Below, one piece after another: positions 1 to 8,657 of a stretch of 13,226 bases of DNA; position 1 is the first letter of the stretch, and each line of letters opens with the position of its first letter. The notes below the pieces were generated by a model, which was not told the DNA's origin, did no database searches, and saw only the letters and a list, made by a program, of their open reading frames with translations. The translations under genes were made by a program, and so were the position numbers. Location of the stretch: assembly GCA_003157575.1 (NCBI GenBank), contig PMKA01000159.1, positions 7,875-21,100 on the forward strand, given 5' to 3'. The stretch comes from Opitutia bacterium. GTDB lineage: Bacteria > Verrucomicrobiota > Verrucomicrobiia > Opitutales > Opitutaceae.

Positions 1-471
1 CGCGTGGCTTCCCGCCGGCAGGGAAAGGAGCAGGAACCCGTGGTGCGCGCCTGGAATGGCCCCCGGATGGTCGCCGAGATCCCGGTCTCCCCAGTGCCCG
101 GAAAGCCCGGCGAATACGAGGGGGTGCTTTCGTTCGGACAACCAGGGATGTACAGGCTGGAGACCTCCCTCGGATCGTCTCAGCCGCCGCTTGTCTATGA
201 AACGCTCGCCATCAGGCCCCCTCCCTCGGAAGGAGACGACGTCAGCCCGGATCGGGAATGGCTGGCCGGACTGGCGGCGGCCACTGAAGGGAAGATCGTT
301 TCAGAATCCGAACTCCCTGCATTGTTCCGGCCACCGCCCGTGACCGAGGAGTCGATCGCCCTCGAAAACCCCCAGTGGATCTCCGCCTGGGATCGCGGGC
401 ACTGGCTGGTTGTAGTCGTGCTGCTGTTCGCCACGGAATGGGTGATCCGGCGGCGCCATGGTCTGATCTGA
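1..471 (+). CDS. C-terminal part of a membrane protein, probably the VWA/amidotransferase-like member of the operon (5' end outside window)
   Basis: The frame is open from the first base, so the N-terminus lies outside the window; the GTG at position 4 is not taken as the start. The visible ~156 residues show a beta-rich segment (a GEYEGVLSF stretch, then PGMYRLE) that reads like an immunoglobulin-like or late extracytoplasmic domain. A single hydrophobic helix (GHWLVVVVLLFATEWVI) follows and the protein ends in the basic tail RRRHGLI. A last helix plus short basic cytoplasmic tail is typical of the large VWA or glutamine-amidotransferase-like membrane proteins encoded beside DUF4175/DUF4159 genes. 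The next gene starts 7 nt after the stop, so the two are almost certainly co-transcribed. The family assignment is inferred from context and C-terminal architecture only, because no catalytic or MIDAS motif is in view. Confidence 0.6.
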   Translation, partial: RVASRRQGKEQEPVVRAWNGPRMVAEIPVSPVPGKPGEYEGVLSFGQPGMYRLETSLGSSQPPLVYETLAIRPPPSEGDDVSPDREWLAGLAAATEGKIVSESELPALFRPPPVTEESIALENPQWISAWDRGHWLVVVVLLFATEWVIRRRHGLI

Positions 472-478
472 CGCAACG

Positions 479-3241
479 ATGTCCGCCATCCAGGAAAAGT
501 TCATCCGGGCACTGAACCGCCAGTTGTGGATCTGGCGGGGCGGAACGTTGTTGTGTTCGCTGTTCCGGGTGCTGCGATTCGCCGTCCTGATCCTGCTTGC
601 GGCGGTTCTAGGAGACTATTTTCTGGCGCTCTCGTCACAGGCGTTGACGGCGCTTGATCTGGCGGCAGCGGGCGGATTGGCGTTCGTCGTCCTGTGGGAG
701 TCGATCAGCGGCCTGGCCCTGTCTCGCAAGGAGGCTGCCGGGCGTGTCGACCAGCTCCTCTCCAACAGGCGCCAGCCGGTGCTGACCGCGTACGAATTGC
801 ATGCGGGCTCCCCGGCGGAGGAATGGAGCCGGTTCCTCGTCGAGAGGAGCCTGCGCGAGGGAGAATTCGTCCTCGCGGGCGTGAGTCCCGGAACGATGTT
901 CCCGTGGGCCGATTGCCGGCGGCAGTTCAGGTTGCTGCTGCTCGCCTCGGCGCCCTTTGCCACGCTGTTTCTGTGGCAGCCGCATGCCGCCCGCATTGTG
1001 CTGGCCCGGTTGCTTCACCCCGATCGCGATCTTCCTCCGTATAGCGTCTATTGCTTCCACGTTTCGCCCCAACCTGCCCGGGTCGTCTACGGCGGCTCCG
1101 TCGAGCTGACGGTTGAGATCGCCGGAGCCCCGGTGCGTCATCCGGTTGTGTTGCTCACCCGCAAGGGCGAATACATGGACCAGAGCAGCTGCTTCCGACA
1201 GGGCGAAACGGTCTTCTCCCAGCGGCTTGAGAAGGTGGTTGACCCGGTCGAGTTCTGCTTCACGACAGGTCGGGCGAGGAGCGCCTGGCAACCCGTTGAG
1301 CTTCTCCTTCAGCCCAAGGTCGCGATGCTGAAGCTGGCCGTGGAGCCGCCGGCCTACACGGGCCTGCCTCCAACCGAGACGGTGGTGAGCCAGGAGACCA
1401 TTGAAGGCTACGAAGGCTCCATGGCCCGGCTGCAGCTGACCAGCAACCGGCCCCTGTCGCGGGGCGTGCTTACGCTCGCGCCGTTGAGCGGCGTGGACGA
1501 AACCCGAACGGTCGTGGGCCGCACGGCCGGCCTTCACACCCTCGAATTTGCGTGGGAGATCAGGCTGCCGGCGCGGGTCGAGGTGCGTGTCGAGGACGTG
1601 CGGGGCACACCGATGGCGGAGCCTCTGCAGCTGGTGCAGAAGCTCATTCCCGACCGGCCGCCGGAGGTGGTGATAACCAGCCCCGCTCCTTACACACTGG
1701 CCACGCCATCTGCCGTCGTCTCCCTGCAGGCCGCGGCGTCGGACGATCTTGCGCTGCGCGGTGTGACGCTGGTGCGAACGATCGCAGGCTACTGCGACCG
1801 CCCCCTGCCTCTTGGCCCGCTCGTCGCGGGCAGACAGTTCTCCGTCCAGCGCGATTTGGACCTCGGCAAGATCGGAGTGCTGCCGGGCCAGGTCATCGAG
1901 CTGTTTCTCGAGGCGCGGGATTTCAACCCCGGACGCATCGGCGTCAGTTCGTCGGACATCGCGCGGATCGAGATCATCTCCGACGAAGAATATGCCGGGA
2001 TGATCCGCGCCAACGAGACCCTGGCGCAGTTCGCCGAGCGGTACCGGGTCGTCCAGGAGGTGTTCGATGCGTTTCGCCGGACCGTCGCCGAACTTCTCCA
2101 GGAAACGCGCAAAGAACAGCCGGACCACGACCGGGTCAACACCCTGCTGTATCAGGCGCGTGCACAGAACCGGCAGGCGCAGGAGTTCTTCAGGCAGCTC
2201 GCCTCTGAATTCCAGGCCTACAAGCTCGAGGAGGGCTGGAAGCAGGCGCTGGAGGGGATCGCACAACGGTTCGAGGGCCACGCCAGCCGCCTTCAGGGAA
2301 TGACCGCCGGAACCCCCGGGCTGCCCGGGGCACTCGACCGGCTGAAGAAGGATCTGGAGCTGGACGCCAAGCGCATCGCCCCGCAGGCGCAATTGACAGA
2401 GGAGTTTGTCAAGGCCGGGCAGGTGATGGAACACTCAGCGCTCTTCATGCAGATATTGAACAGGCAGCGCGATCTCACCCGCGTGCTGCAACGGCGCTCA
2501 TCGGACGCCTCCGACCCGATCAGCCTGCGCGACAGCGGGATCAAGGAAGCTGAAATCCGCAGGGACCTGATCGCCCTGTCCGGGAGCCTTGAGAAGGCGG
2601 CGGAAACTCTTTCGGAGGACAAGGAGTTCGATGAGCTCTGGGCAAGCTCGATGGAGTTCGCGGGAAGACTCAAGTCCTGCGGCGCCGACGCGCTGATGCA
2701 GAACGCGGTGGATGCAGCCCGGAACGACGACGGAGCGGAGACGCTTCAAAACGCCCGTCTGGCCAAGGAGAAGCTCGAAGAGTTTCTCTCGCAAAGTGAA
2801 AACTCCCCGTTCGGCGGAATGTGCCGCGGCGGCATGAAGTTCAACGTCCGGGATGAACTGCGCGATTCGCTGGGCGAGCTGCTGGCTTCGTTGATGAGCG
2901 GCGGACGCGGCGGCAATGGCGGCAGGCCGGGGGACGGCTCCGCTCCGGGCGGCGGAGCGGGCGACGCCAGCAACGGTTATTCCACTCCTTCGCTAACGCG
3001 CATAAATACGCCGGTGATCGGCCCTCCCCGCAGTCAGTTCGCCCCGGGCGGGCCGGCACAGGGCAGCCAGGCCCAGGGCGGCCAGCGCGGCGCAGGCGGC
3101 GTGCAAACGGAGCAGGCCGGGACTTCTGCCGGACAGGCCGGCCCGGATCTTTCCGGCCCGGGACGTGAACCGGAGCCGGCGCCCGAGAAATACCGTCAGG
3201 CGCTCAAACGCTACTTCAGCCCGTCGGAAAAGAAGCCATGA
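479..3241 (+). CDS. DUF4175-like membrane protein with long coiled-coil and Gly/Gln-rich tail (920 aa)
   Basis: The N-terminus has two adjacent hydrophobic helices (about residues 33-53 and 55-75) and a third near 150-166, followed by a LLHPDRDLPPY segment. Beta-rich extracytoplasmic domains occupy roughly 180-500, with phrases such as VYGGSVELTVEIAG and FLEARDFNP. A long helical, charged, coiled-coil-like region spans about 510-790. A Gly/Ala/Gln-rich low-complexity stretch follows, and the end (EKYRQALKRYFS) is a conserved-looking helix. This order of membrane anchor, beta domains, coiled coil and low-complexity tail matches DUF4175-type proteins known from alphaproteobacteria and PVC bacteria; the molecular function is unknown. 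The ATG at 479 follows the previous stop by 7 nt without a strong Shine-Dalgarno. The stop overlaps the next start in ATGA, which suggests translational coupling. A structural or scaffolding role in the envelope is inference. Confidence 0.75.
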   Translation: MSAIQEKFIRALNRQLWIWRGGTLLCSLFRVLRFAVLILLAAVLGDYFLALSSQALTALDLAAAGGLAFVVLWESISGLALSRKEAAGRVDQLLSNRRQPVLTAYELHAGSPAEEWSRFLVERSLREGEFVLAGVSPGTMFPWADCRRQFRLLLLASAPFATLFLWQPHAARIVLARLLHPDRDLPPYSVYCFHVSPQPARVVYGGSVELTVEIAGAPVRHPVVLLTRKGEYMDQSSCFRQGETVFSQRLEKVVDPVEFCFTTGRARSAWQPVELLLQPKVAMLKLAVEPPAYTGLPPTETVVSQETIEGYEGSMARLQLTSNRPLSRGVLTLAPLSGVDETRTVVGRTAGLHTLEFAWEIRLPARVEVRVEDVRGTPMAEPLQLVQKLIPDRPPEVVITSPAPYTLATPSAVVSLQAAASDDLALRGVTLVRTIAGYCDRPLPLGPLVAGRQFSVQRDLDLGKIGVLPGQVIELFLEARDFNPGRIGVSSSDIARIEIISDEEYAGMIRANETLAQFAERYRVVQEVFDAFRRTVAELLQETRKEQPDHDRVNTLLYQARAQNRQAQEFFRQLASEFQAYKLEEGWKQALEGIAQRFEGHASRLQGMTAGTPGLPGALDRLKKDLELDAKRIAPQAQLTEEFVKAGQVMEHSALFMQILNRQRDLTRVLQRRSSDASDPISLRDSGIKEAEIRRDLIALSGSLEKAAETLSEDKEFDELWASSMEFAGRLKSCGADALMQNAVDAARNDDGAETLQNARLAKEKLEEFLSQSENSPFGGMCRGGMKFNVRDELRDSLGELLASLMSGGRGGNGGRPGDGSAPGGGAGDASNGYSTPSLTRINTPVIGPPRSQFAPGGPAQGSQAQGGQRGAGGVQTEQAGTSAGQAGPDLSGPGREPEPAPEKYRQALKRYFSPSEKKP

Positions 3242-3900
3242 AGACATGCATTTTGTGTTTCTGCCTGCTGGTTGCATGCGCGGCGCTGCCCGCGACCGCC
3301 CGGGCCGGCGCCATTCAATGCGCCAACCTGATCTACGGCGGCACGCACACCTCGCGTTGTTTCAGCGACGAGTTTCTAAGCGCCGTCCAGAAGGAAACCA
3401 CCATCAGCACCGAGCGGCGTTTCAAGACGGTCAAACTCGCCTCCGACGAGCTGTTCAAATACCCGTTCACCATCCTGACAGGCGAGAAGGACTTCCATTT
3501 CACGCCTGAGGAGCGCAAGAACCTGAAACGCTACCTGGAGAGCGGCGGTTTCCTCCTTGTATCAGCCGGGTGCTCCAACCAGGAGTTCGACCGGGCGTTC
3601 CGCCGCGAGATCAAGTCGGTGTTCGAGGACAGGGCGCTGGAGCCCCTTCCGGACGACCACACCATCTACCACACGGTCCATCAGGTCGCTGGGCTCCAGA
3701 CCAAGGGGCATGGCTACGGCGCAAACGAAAAGATCGCGCTGGAAGGGCTGAACATCGGGGGCAAGACGGTCCTCGTCTATTCCAAGCACGGCCTGAATGA
3801 CACCGCACACACCGAGGGCTGCTGTTGTTGCGGCGGAAGCGAGATATCCAACGCACTGGAGGTTAACGTGAACATCTTCGTTTACGCACTCCTGTATTGA
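3238..3900 (+). CDS. Secreted DUF4159 family protein with a CCCC cluster (220 aa)
   Basis: The gene starts in a 4-nt ATGA overlap with its upstream neighbour, behind a purine-rich GGAAAAGAAG stretch that can serve as a ribosome-binding site. The N-terminus is a signal peptide: K2, a hydrophobic core, then either an LVAC lipobox (residues 11-14) or signal peptidase I cleavage after ARA. The mature part matches DUF4159: an NLIYGG opening, the TFxLTG-type strand FTILTGEKDFHF, the ERKNLKRYLESGGFLLVSAG core and the closing NIFVYALLY. DUF4159 has a flavodoxin/amidotransferase-like fold and unknown function. Residues 195-198 are four consecutive cysteines (GCCCCGG), and C28 and C37 also fall in the mature chain. 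These thiols are notable because the next gene encodes a periplasmic thioredoxin/DsbD-type fusion. The family call is firm; a redox link is inference. Confidence 0.85.
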   Translation: MKTCILCFCLLVACAALPATARAGAIQCANLIYGGTHTSRCFSDEFLSAVQKETTISTERRFKTVKLASDELFKYPFTILTGEKDFHFTPEERKNLKRYLESGGFLLVSAGCSNQEFDRAFRREIKSVFEDRALEPLPDDHTIYHTVHQVAGLQTKGHGYGANEKIALEGLNIGGKTVLVYSKHGLNDTAHTEGCCCCGGSEISNALEVNVNIFVYALLY

Positions 3901-3902
3901 GC

Positions 3903-6900
3903 ATGGGCAGATCCAATTCCATCACCGGCCTTTTCCTCGGTCTCCTGCTGGCGGCGACGGCCGGAGCCGTGATCCTGCCGACGGAGACGCAGCCATCGCC
4001 CGCGCCGCCTTCCGCCAGCGGCGGGACGCCAGATCTTCTCCGGCAATTCGGAGTGGAGCCGCTGAAGTGGCTGCCGGATCTGGATGCCGCCCAACGTCTC
4101 GCGGCCAGGGACAACCAGCCCGTGATGGCCTATTTCTTCTCGCCGCTTTGCAGCTGGTGCCGGCGGATGGACCAGGAGATCTTCGCCTCTCCGGAAATCC
4201 GCAAACGCCTGGCGGCATTTGTCCTCGTCAAGATAAACATCCTGGAAGACGAGAAGACTCCGGCGCGCTTCCGGGTGCGCGCCACGCCGACGCTGGTGTT
4301 CCTCAGCCCCGAGGGCCGTGAGTCATTTCGACTGACGGGCTTCACCGAGAACGCCGCGTTGCTCGCGACGCTGGATGACATCACGGCCAACCACATCCAA
4401 TCCCGGGACGAGCGAATCCAGTCCCTGATCCAGCAATTGCGCGGGCAGAAGATGCCGGAGCAGGACTGGCCGGAACTCATCGTGGCAATGGGGAACGACC
4501 GGTACCGGGAGAAGATCCGGCAGGCGCTCCTCTCCTCCCGTCCGCCGCCCCGTGCGGCCCTGGTCCGGCTGCTGCAACATCCGTTGCTGGCCGTCCGGCT
4601 CGGCGCGCTTGAAGCGCTGGAAGAATTCAGCGGCGACGATTTCGGCTTCAACCCCTGGCTCGACCAGCCGGCGGACAACAAAGACCCGCTGCAACGATGG
4701 CTGGCGTGGAGCGCCGCCGGCAACCTGGACAACGTGGAACAGTCCGCGCCGTCGAGCGTCCTCTCCGCCGGGGAGATCGCGGATTCCTTGCAGGACTTGA
4801 TGGCCGAGGATTCCGACCGCTCCGCACGCGCCCGGCGCATGCTGGCGAGAGGCGGCGCCTCCTGCCTTGAAGGCATCGATGCGTTCCGGGCGGCTCATCC
4901 CAACCTGCCTGCGGGCTCCGAAAGCAGGCTGCGTGAGTTGCGCTACACGCTGCTCCTGCCGGGCGTCCACGGTCTCGATTCTTCGACCCTCGCCCACCGC
5001 CTGGTCTTCGGCAACATGGACATCCGACTCGACACCCTGAGGGATGCCGCTGCGGCGCGCCTGCGGGCCGTGCCGGTTATCGGGGAGTTCCTCGGGGATC
5101 CCGAGCCACTGGTGCGCGAAACCGCCGTCGACGCGCTCGTCACTGCGGGCGGCCGCGGGGTCGTCGGAATGCTGGAGACGCACCTGAAGTCGGAATCTGA
5201 CGCAAACGTCATTTACGGCATCCTGCGGCAACTGGGGAATCTGCCCAGCAAGAAGGGTCTGGGCATTCTGCTTCAGTACCTCGGCAATTCGAACGAAGAC
5301 CTGGTCATCGTGGCGCTTGAAAGCATCGGCAAACTGGGCTCCGACACTGTGGCCGTGCAGGTGGGCAAATGCCTGGACGACTCCCGATGGAGGGTTCGCG
5401 CGGCGGCCCTGAAAACGGTGGAGGTGCTGAAGCTCCAATCGCTGGCGCCCAACGTCACCACCCTTCTGGACGACAAGGATGAATTCGTCAGGAACGCAGC
5501 CGTGGATGCGTTGGCCAAGCTTGGCGCGAAAAAAGCGCTTCCGAAATTGGAGGCGCTCTTCGCCCAGGATGACGGTCTCAAGGGCTCCATCGTAAACGCC
5601 CTGTACGCCGCGGACATCACCATCCCTGCTTCCATGGTGAAAGCGCTGTCGGACAGGCCCCCGTCGGTCCTGTTGGGCGTGTTGGACCATATCGAGACCG
5701 CGGATCCGAAAGTGGCGCCGCTGCTCACCGCATTCGCAGCCCACCCGGATGCCGATGTGGCCTGTGCCAGCCTGCAGTTGATTGCGCGCTCGGGAACGGA
5801 ACACGAGCCGTACGAGAAGGCGCTGGCAGAACAGATCCAATCTGGGGACCGCCGGCGCGTGCTGACCATCATGAATTCGCTGCGTGTCGACCTGAAGCAC
5901 CTGGCCCGCTTCAACCCGGGTGTTCTCAAGGCCGACCTCGACGCGCCGGCAACCGTCCCGGCGACCTCCAACTCTGCCGCCCCGAGCGATGCAACCGCGG
6001 ACGTTTTTGCGGCGTTTGACTCCCCCGCACCCCCGTCCCCGGCTTCGGAGAACAGGGGCAACCCGGTCGACGATGTCTTCAGCGCGTTCGACGGCGGGTC
6101 CAAACCCCAGGAAAGCTGCCTGGACACCCTGGTGCGCATCGGCAAACAAACCCTTCAAGGCTCCGGCGATGGAGAACTAAAGGCTGCGGCAGCCCGGATG
6201 CTGGTCCATCTGGGCCAGGTCGAGGGAATTCCCCTGACCATGAACACGCTGCCGCTGCTGGCGGAGGAACAACGCACTGCGCTCGCCGAGAACGCGAGCC
6301 GGGTGCGCAACCGCGACGGTCTGCCGCTCATCCGGCGCCTGTTGGCCGATCCATCGACCGAAGTGCGGGAGGCCGCCTGCCAGGCCCTGGTGGACGACGG
6401 AGCGACCGAATCCTGCACGCAGTTCCTTCTGTCCGAGCTGGAGCGCAAGGAGGCCCTGTTGAAAGGTCACGATGCATATTCCGCCCTGCAGTCCGCGTTG
6501 TCCCGGCGAACCGGCAAAACAACCATCGCCCGGACGGTCCATCGCTGGTTGAAAGACCCCCACGACGAGGCATTGCACACGCTTGCGCTCATCCTGGTCG
6601 CCAGGGTCTGGGCGCCGGAGAGCAAGGACCTGGTCGAGCCGTTCCTCGCGTCGGCCAACCCGTGGCAGCGGCGCGCGGCCTTCTACGCCCTGGGCAGGAA
6701 CGACCGGCCCCGCTTCCTTAAAGACGTGAACCTGGCAGCCATGGACAGCTCGGAATTTGTGCGGGAGGTGGTCCCTTACGTTTTGATGCCGGCCGGACAG
6801 GTTGCGGGGAATTTCGCCCAATATTTCGACGATCAGCTGCAGTCGTCGACCCGCGATTTCTCCCCTTCGAGCCGCTCGGAGGAGAGCCCTCTCCCGGGCG

Positions 6901-8381
6901 AGGCCCTGGCCGCCTTGCGCACGTTGGCCCTCGATCGCTCCGAGCGGGTGCGCTTCTCCGCCCTGTTCTGTCTGATTACGCAAGAGCAACCGGTGGATCT
7001 GGGGGAAGTCGTCAAATCGCTGGAGAAAATGCCGCGCGACAGCGAACTCCTGGAGAGCTTCTCGGGATACGTGCTGCAGGCGTATGCCACCATGGGCCAG
7101 GAATTCGCCGTGGTGCTGCCCTACCTGGACATTCGACACAGTTATAACGAGGAACGGGCCAGGGAGGTTTACAAACACTTCGGCGTTGTTGAAGACGAGC
7201 CCCTGGCTCCGCCGGTCCCGCCGGCGGGCAAGACGTCCCCGCGCGTGGTTGCCTCCTATGTGGCGGCTCCGACAGCAGCGCCGGTCCGGCCGCAGCGGCC
7301 GGAGGATTTCCGCATCGTCTTTTTCAGAAAGCCGGGCTGCAAGGAGTGCGATGCCGTGGCGAGGAAGCTCGAGCAGCTCAAGGAGCCGTTTCCTCATCTC
7401 AGCGTCCTGGAATACGACATCAACAAGACTGCGTCGGTGCTCTTGAACGAGAGCCTGAGCAAGCGCTTCGGAGTCCCTCCCGGCATCCGGCTGGTGGCGC
7501 CATCGGTGTTCTCCGGCGGCGGCTATCTGGTCAAGGACGACATCACCATGGAACGGCTGGGCCAGATGCTCTTGCGCGCCGGCGCCACGCCGTCCGCCGA
7601 CTGGCTGGTGGTGCCCCCGGAAGATCTCGCCGCGGCCCGCCAGGATATTGCACAGCGTTACGAGGCGACCGGGCTCGGCCTGATCCTGTTTGCCGGGTTG
7701 CTCGACGGCATCAATCCCTGCGCCTTTGCCACCATCATCTTCCTGCTCTCCTACCTTCAGGTGAGCCGCAAGTCGCCGCGCGACATTCTCCAGATCGGCT
7801 TCGCCTATATCAGCGGCGTCCTGCTGGCCTATTTCGTGATCGGCCTGGGTCTGGCAAAAGTCGCCGCAATGGCGATGCGCCTCGGCTGGGCCGGAACGCT
7901 CCTGACCTACGCAATGGCGGCATTCGCACTTGTCATCATGGCGCTGAACATCCGCGATGGCTTCCGCTGCCGGCGCGGCCAGCTTGCCGAGATGACCCTG
8001 CAACTCCCCGACGCCCTCAAGAGCCGCATCCACCAGCTGATCCGCCACAGCGTCCGCCAGGCGCATTTCATCCTCGTGGCCTTCGCCCTTGGCGTGGCCA
8101 TCTCATTCCTGGAGCTGGCCTGCACGGGCCAGGTCTATCTTCCCACCATCACCTATATGATCCAGCAGGGTGAGACGCGCGCGGTGGCGAACCTGCTCGT
8201 TTACAATCTGGCCTTCATCCTGCCGCTGATCGTCGTTTTCGGACTGAGCTACTCGGGGCTGCGAAGCGAGACGCTGCAGGCGCTGCTCAAACGACGCGCC
8301 GCCTGGGTGAAATTCGGGACCGCGATCTTCTTCCTGGTGCTTGCGGTGTTCGTCGTATATGGGCACCGATTGGTTGACTGA
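3903..8381 (+). CDS. Thioredoxin-HEAT repeat-thioredoxin-CcdA/DsbD transmembrane fusion (1,492 aa)
   Basis: Numbering is from ATG 3903, 2 nt after the upstream stop; an in-frame TTG at 3897 (TTGA overlap) is the alternative start, and neither has a clear Shine-Dalgarno. A signal peptide (about residues 1-22) precedes a thioredoxin-like domain with C83-S-W-C86 and a cis-proline at P129 in ATPT. HEAT/Armadillo-like helical repeats fill about 195-665. A Pro/Ala/Ser linker with two DVFxAFD motifs follows (about 670-740), then more HEAT repeats to about 1090. A second thioredoxin fold carries C1146-K-E-C1149 and a likely cis-proline P1200. From about 1256 there are six membrane helices with the CcdA/DsbD hallmarks N-P-C1273 and L-A-C1407-T-G. 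In DsbD/CcdA such paired membrane cysteines carry electrons from cytoplasmic thioredoxin to the periplasm. I infer a self-contained reductase whose HEAT scaffold holds clients or partners. Confidence 0.9.
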   Translation: MGRSNSITGLFLGLLLAATAGAVILPTETQPSPAPPSASGGTPDLLRQFGVEPLKWLPDLDAAQRLAARDNQPVMAYFFSPLCSWCRRMDQEIFASPEIRKRLAAFVLVKINILEDEKTPARFRVRATPTLVFLSPEGRESFRLTGFTENAALLATLDDITANHIQSRDERIQSLIQQLRGQKMPEQDWPELIVAMGNDRYREKIRQALLSSRPPPRAALVRLLQHPLLAVRLGALEALEEFSGDDFGFNPWLDQPADNKDPLQRWLAWSAAGNLDNVEQSAPSSVLSAGEIADSLQDLMAEDSDRSARARRMLARGGASCLEGIDAFRAAHPNLPAGSESRLRELRYTLLLPGVHGLDSSTLAHRLVFGNMDIRLDTLRDAAAARLRAVPVIGEFLGDPEPLVRETAVDALVTAGGRGVVGMLETHLKSESDANVIYGILRQLGNLPSKKGLGILLQYLGNSNEDLVIVALESIGKLGSDTVAVQVGKCLDDSRWRVRAAALKTVEVLKLQSLAPNVTTLLDDKDEFVRNAAVDALAKLGAKKALPKLEALFAQDDGLKGSIVNALYAADITIPASMVKALSDRPPSVLLGVLDHIETADPKVAPLLTAFAAHPDADVACASLQLIARSGTEHEPYEKALAEQIQSGDRRRVLTIMNSLRVDLKHLARFNPGVLKADLDAPATVPATSNSAAPSDATADVFAAFDSPAPPSPASENRGNPVDDVFSAFDGGSKPQESCLDTLVRIGKQTLQGSGDGELKAAAARMLVHLGQVEGIPLTMNTLPLLAEEQRTALAENASRVRNRDGLPLIRRLLADPSTEVREAACQALVDDGATESCTQFLLSELERKEALLKGHDAYSALQSALSRRTGKTTIARTVHRWLKDPHDEALHTLALILVARVWAPESKDLVEPFLASANPWQRRAAFYALGRNDRPRFLKDVNLAAMDSSEFVREVVPYVLMPAGQVAGNFAQYFDDQLQSSTRDFSPSSRSEESPLPGEALAALRTLALDRSERVRFSALFCLITQEQPVDLGEVVKSLEKMPRDSELLESFSGYVLQAYATMGQEFAVVLPYLDIRHSYNEERAREVYKHFGVVEDEPLAPPVPPAGKTSPRVVASYVAAPTAAPVRPQRPEDFRIVFFRKPGCKECDAVARKLEQLKEPFPHLSVLEYDINKTASVLLNESLSKRFGVPPGIRLVAPSVFSGGGYLVKDDITMERLGQMLLRAGATPSADWLVVPPEDLAAARQDIAQRYEATGLGLILFAGLLDGINPCAFATIIFLLSYLQVSRKSPRDILQIGFAYISGVLLAYFVIGLGLAKVAAMAMRLGWAGTLLTYAMAAFALVIMALNIRDGFRCRRGQLAEMTLQLPDALKSRIHQLIRHSVRQAHFILVAFALGVAISFLELACTGQVYLPTITYMIQQGETRAVANLLVYNLAFILPLIVVFGLSYSGLRSETLQALLKRRAAWVKFGTAIFFLVLAVFVVYGHRLVD

Positions 8382-8498
8382 ACTGCAATTTCCCATGACT
8401 GGCTGCGTTGAAAAACGGCCCGCGGCGCCGCAGGAAAGCCCTCCGTGCGGCAACCGGCCGAATTCATGGGCGTGCACACACGAGACCGGACGTCACTC

Positions 8499-8657
8499 AT
8501 GAACAAACTCTGCATCTTCGTCGCCTCCGGCGTTTTCAGCTACGCCGGTTGGTACCTGGGCGAGCCGCTCGGGCTCGGCTGGGCCATCGTCATCAGCAGC
8601 ATCGGCGCCCTCGTCGGCGTCTATGTCGGCTGGAAGATCGCCCGGCGCTTCGAGTGA
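8499..8657 (+). CDS. Small two-helix membrane protein (52 aa)
   Basis: This is a 52-residue protein with two hydrophobic helices (about residues 4-20 and 27-46). They are separated by GEPLG, and the second is glycine-patterned (GALVGVYVGW) before a basic-acidic tail ending IARRFE. The pattern resembles a widespread family of tiny uncharacterised inner-membrane proteins. The ATG at 8499 is preferred over an in-frame GTG at 8445, because the extra 18 residues are hydrophilic and precede a natural MNKLCIFV membrane start. It lies 117 nt after the thiol-redox fusion on the same strand and could be co-transcribed or have its own promoter. Function is unknown. Confidence 0.72.
   Translation: MNKLCIFVASGVFSYAGWYLGEPLGLGWAIVISSIGALVGVYVGWKIARRFE

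Noticed and set aside
635..8066. Very long antisense open frames (635-2434, 4323-6158 and 6177-8066, minus strand)
   Set aside because: They mirror well-supported plus-strand genes in G+C-rich DNA, have His/Arg/Gln/Gly-rich translations with no recognisable motif, and lack supported starts.
8422..8431. 10-bp palindrome GCGGCGCCGC after the redox fusion as a terminator
   Set aside because: It has no loop and no following T-run, and such palindromes are expected in G+C-rich DNA.
8445..8498. GTG at 8445 as the start of the small membrane protein
   Set aside because: The added 18 residues are hydrophilic and unlike a membrane protein start; the ATG at 8499 begins directly at the natural N-terminus.
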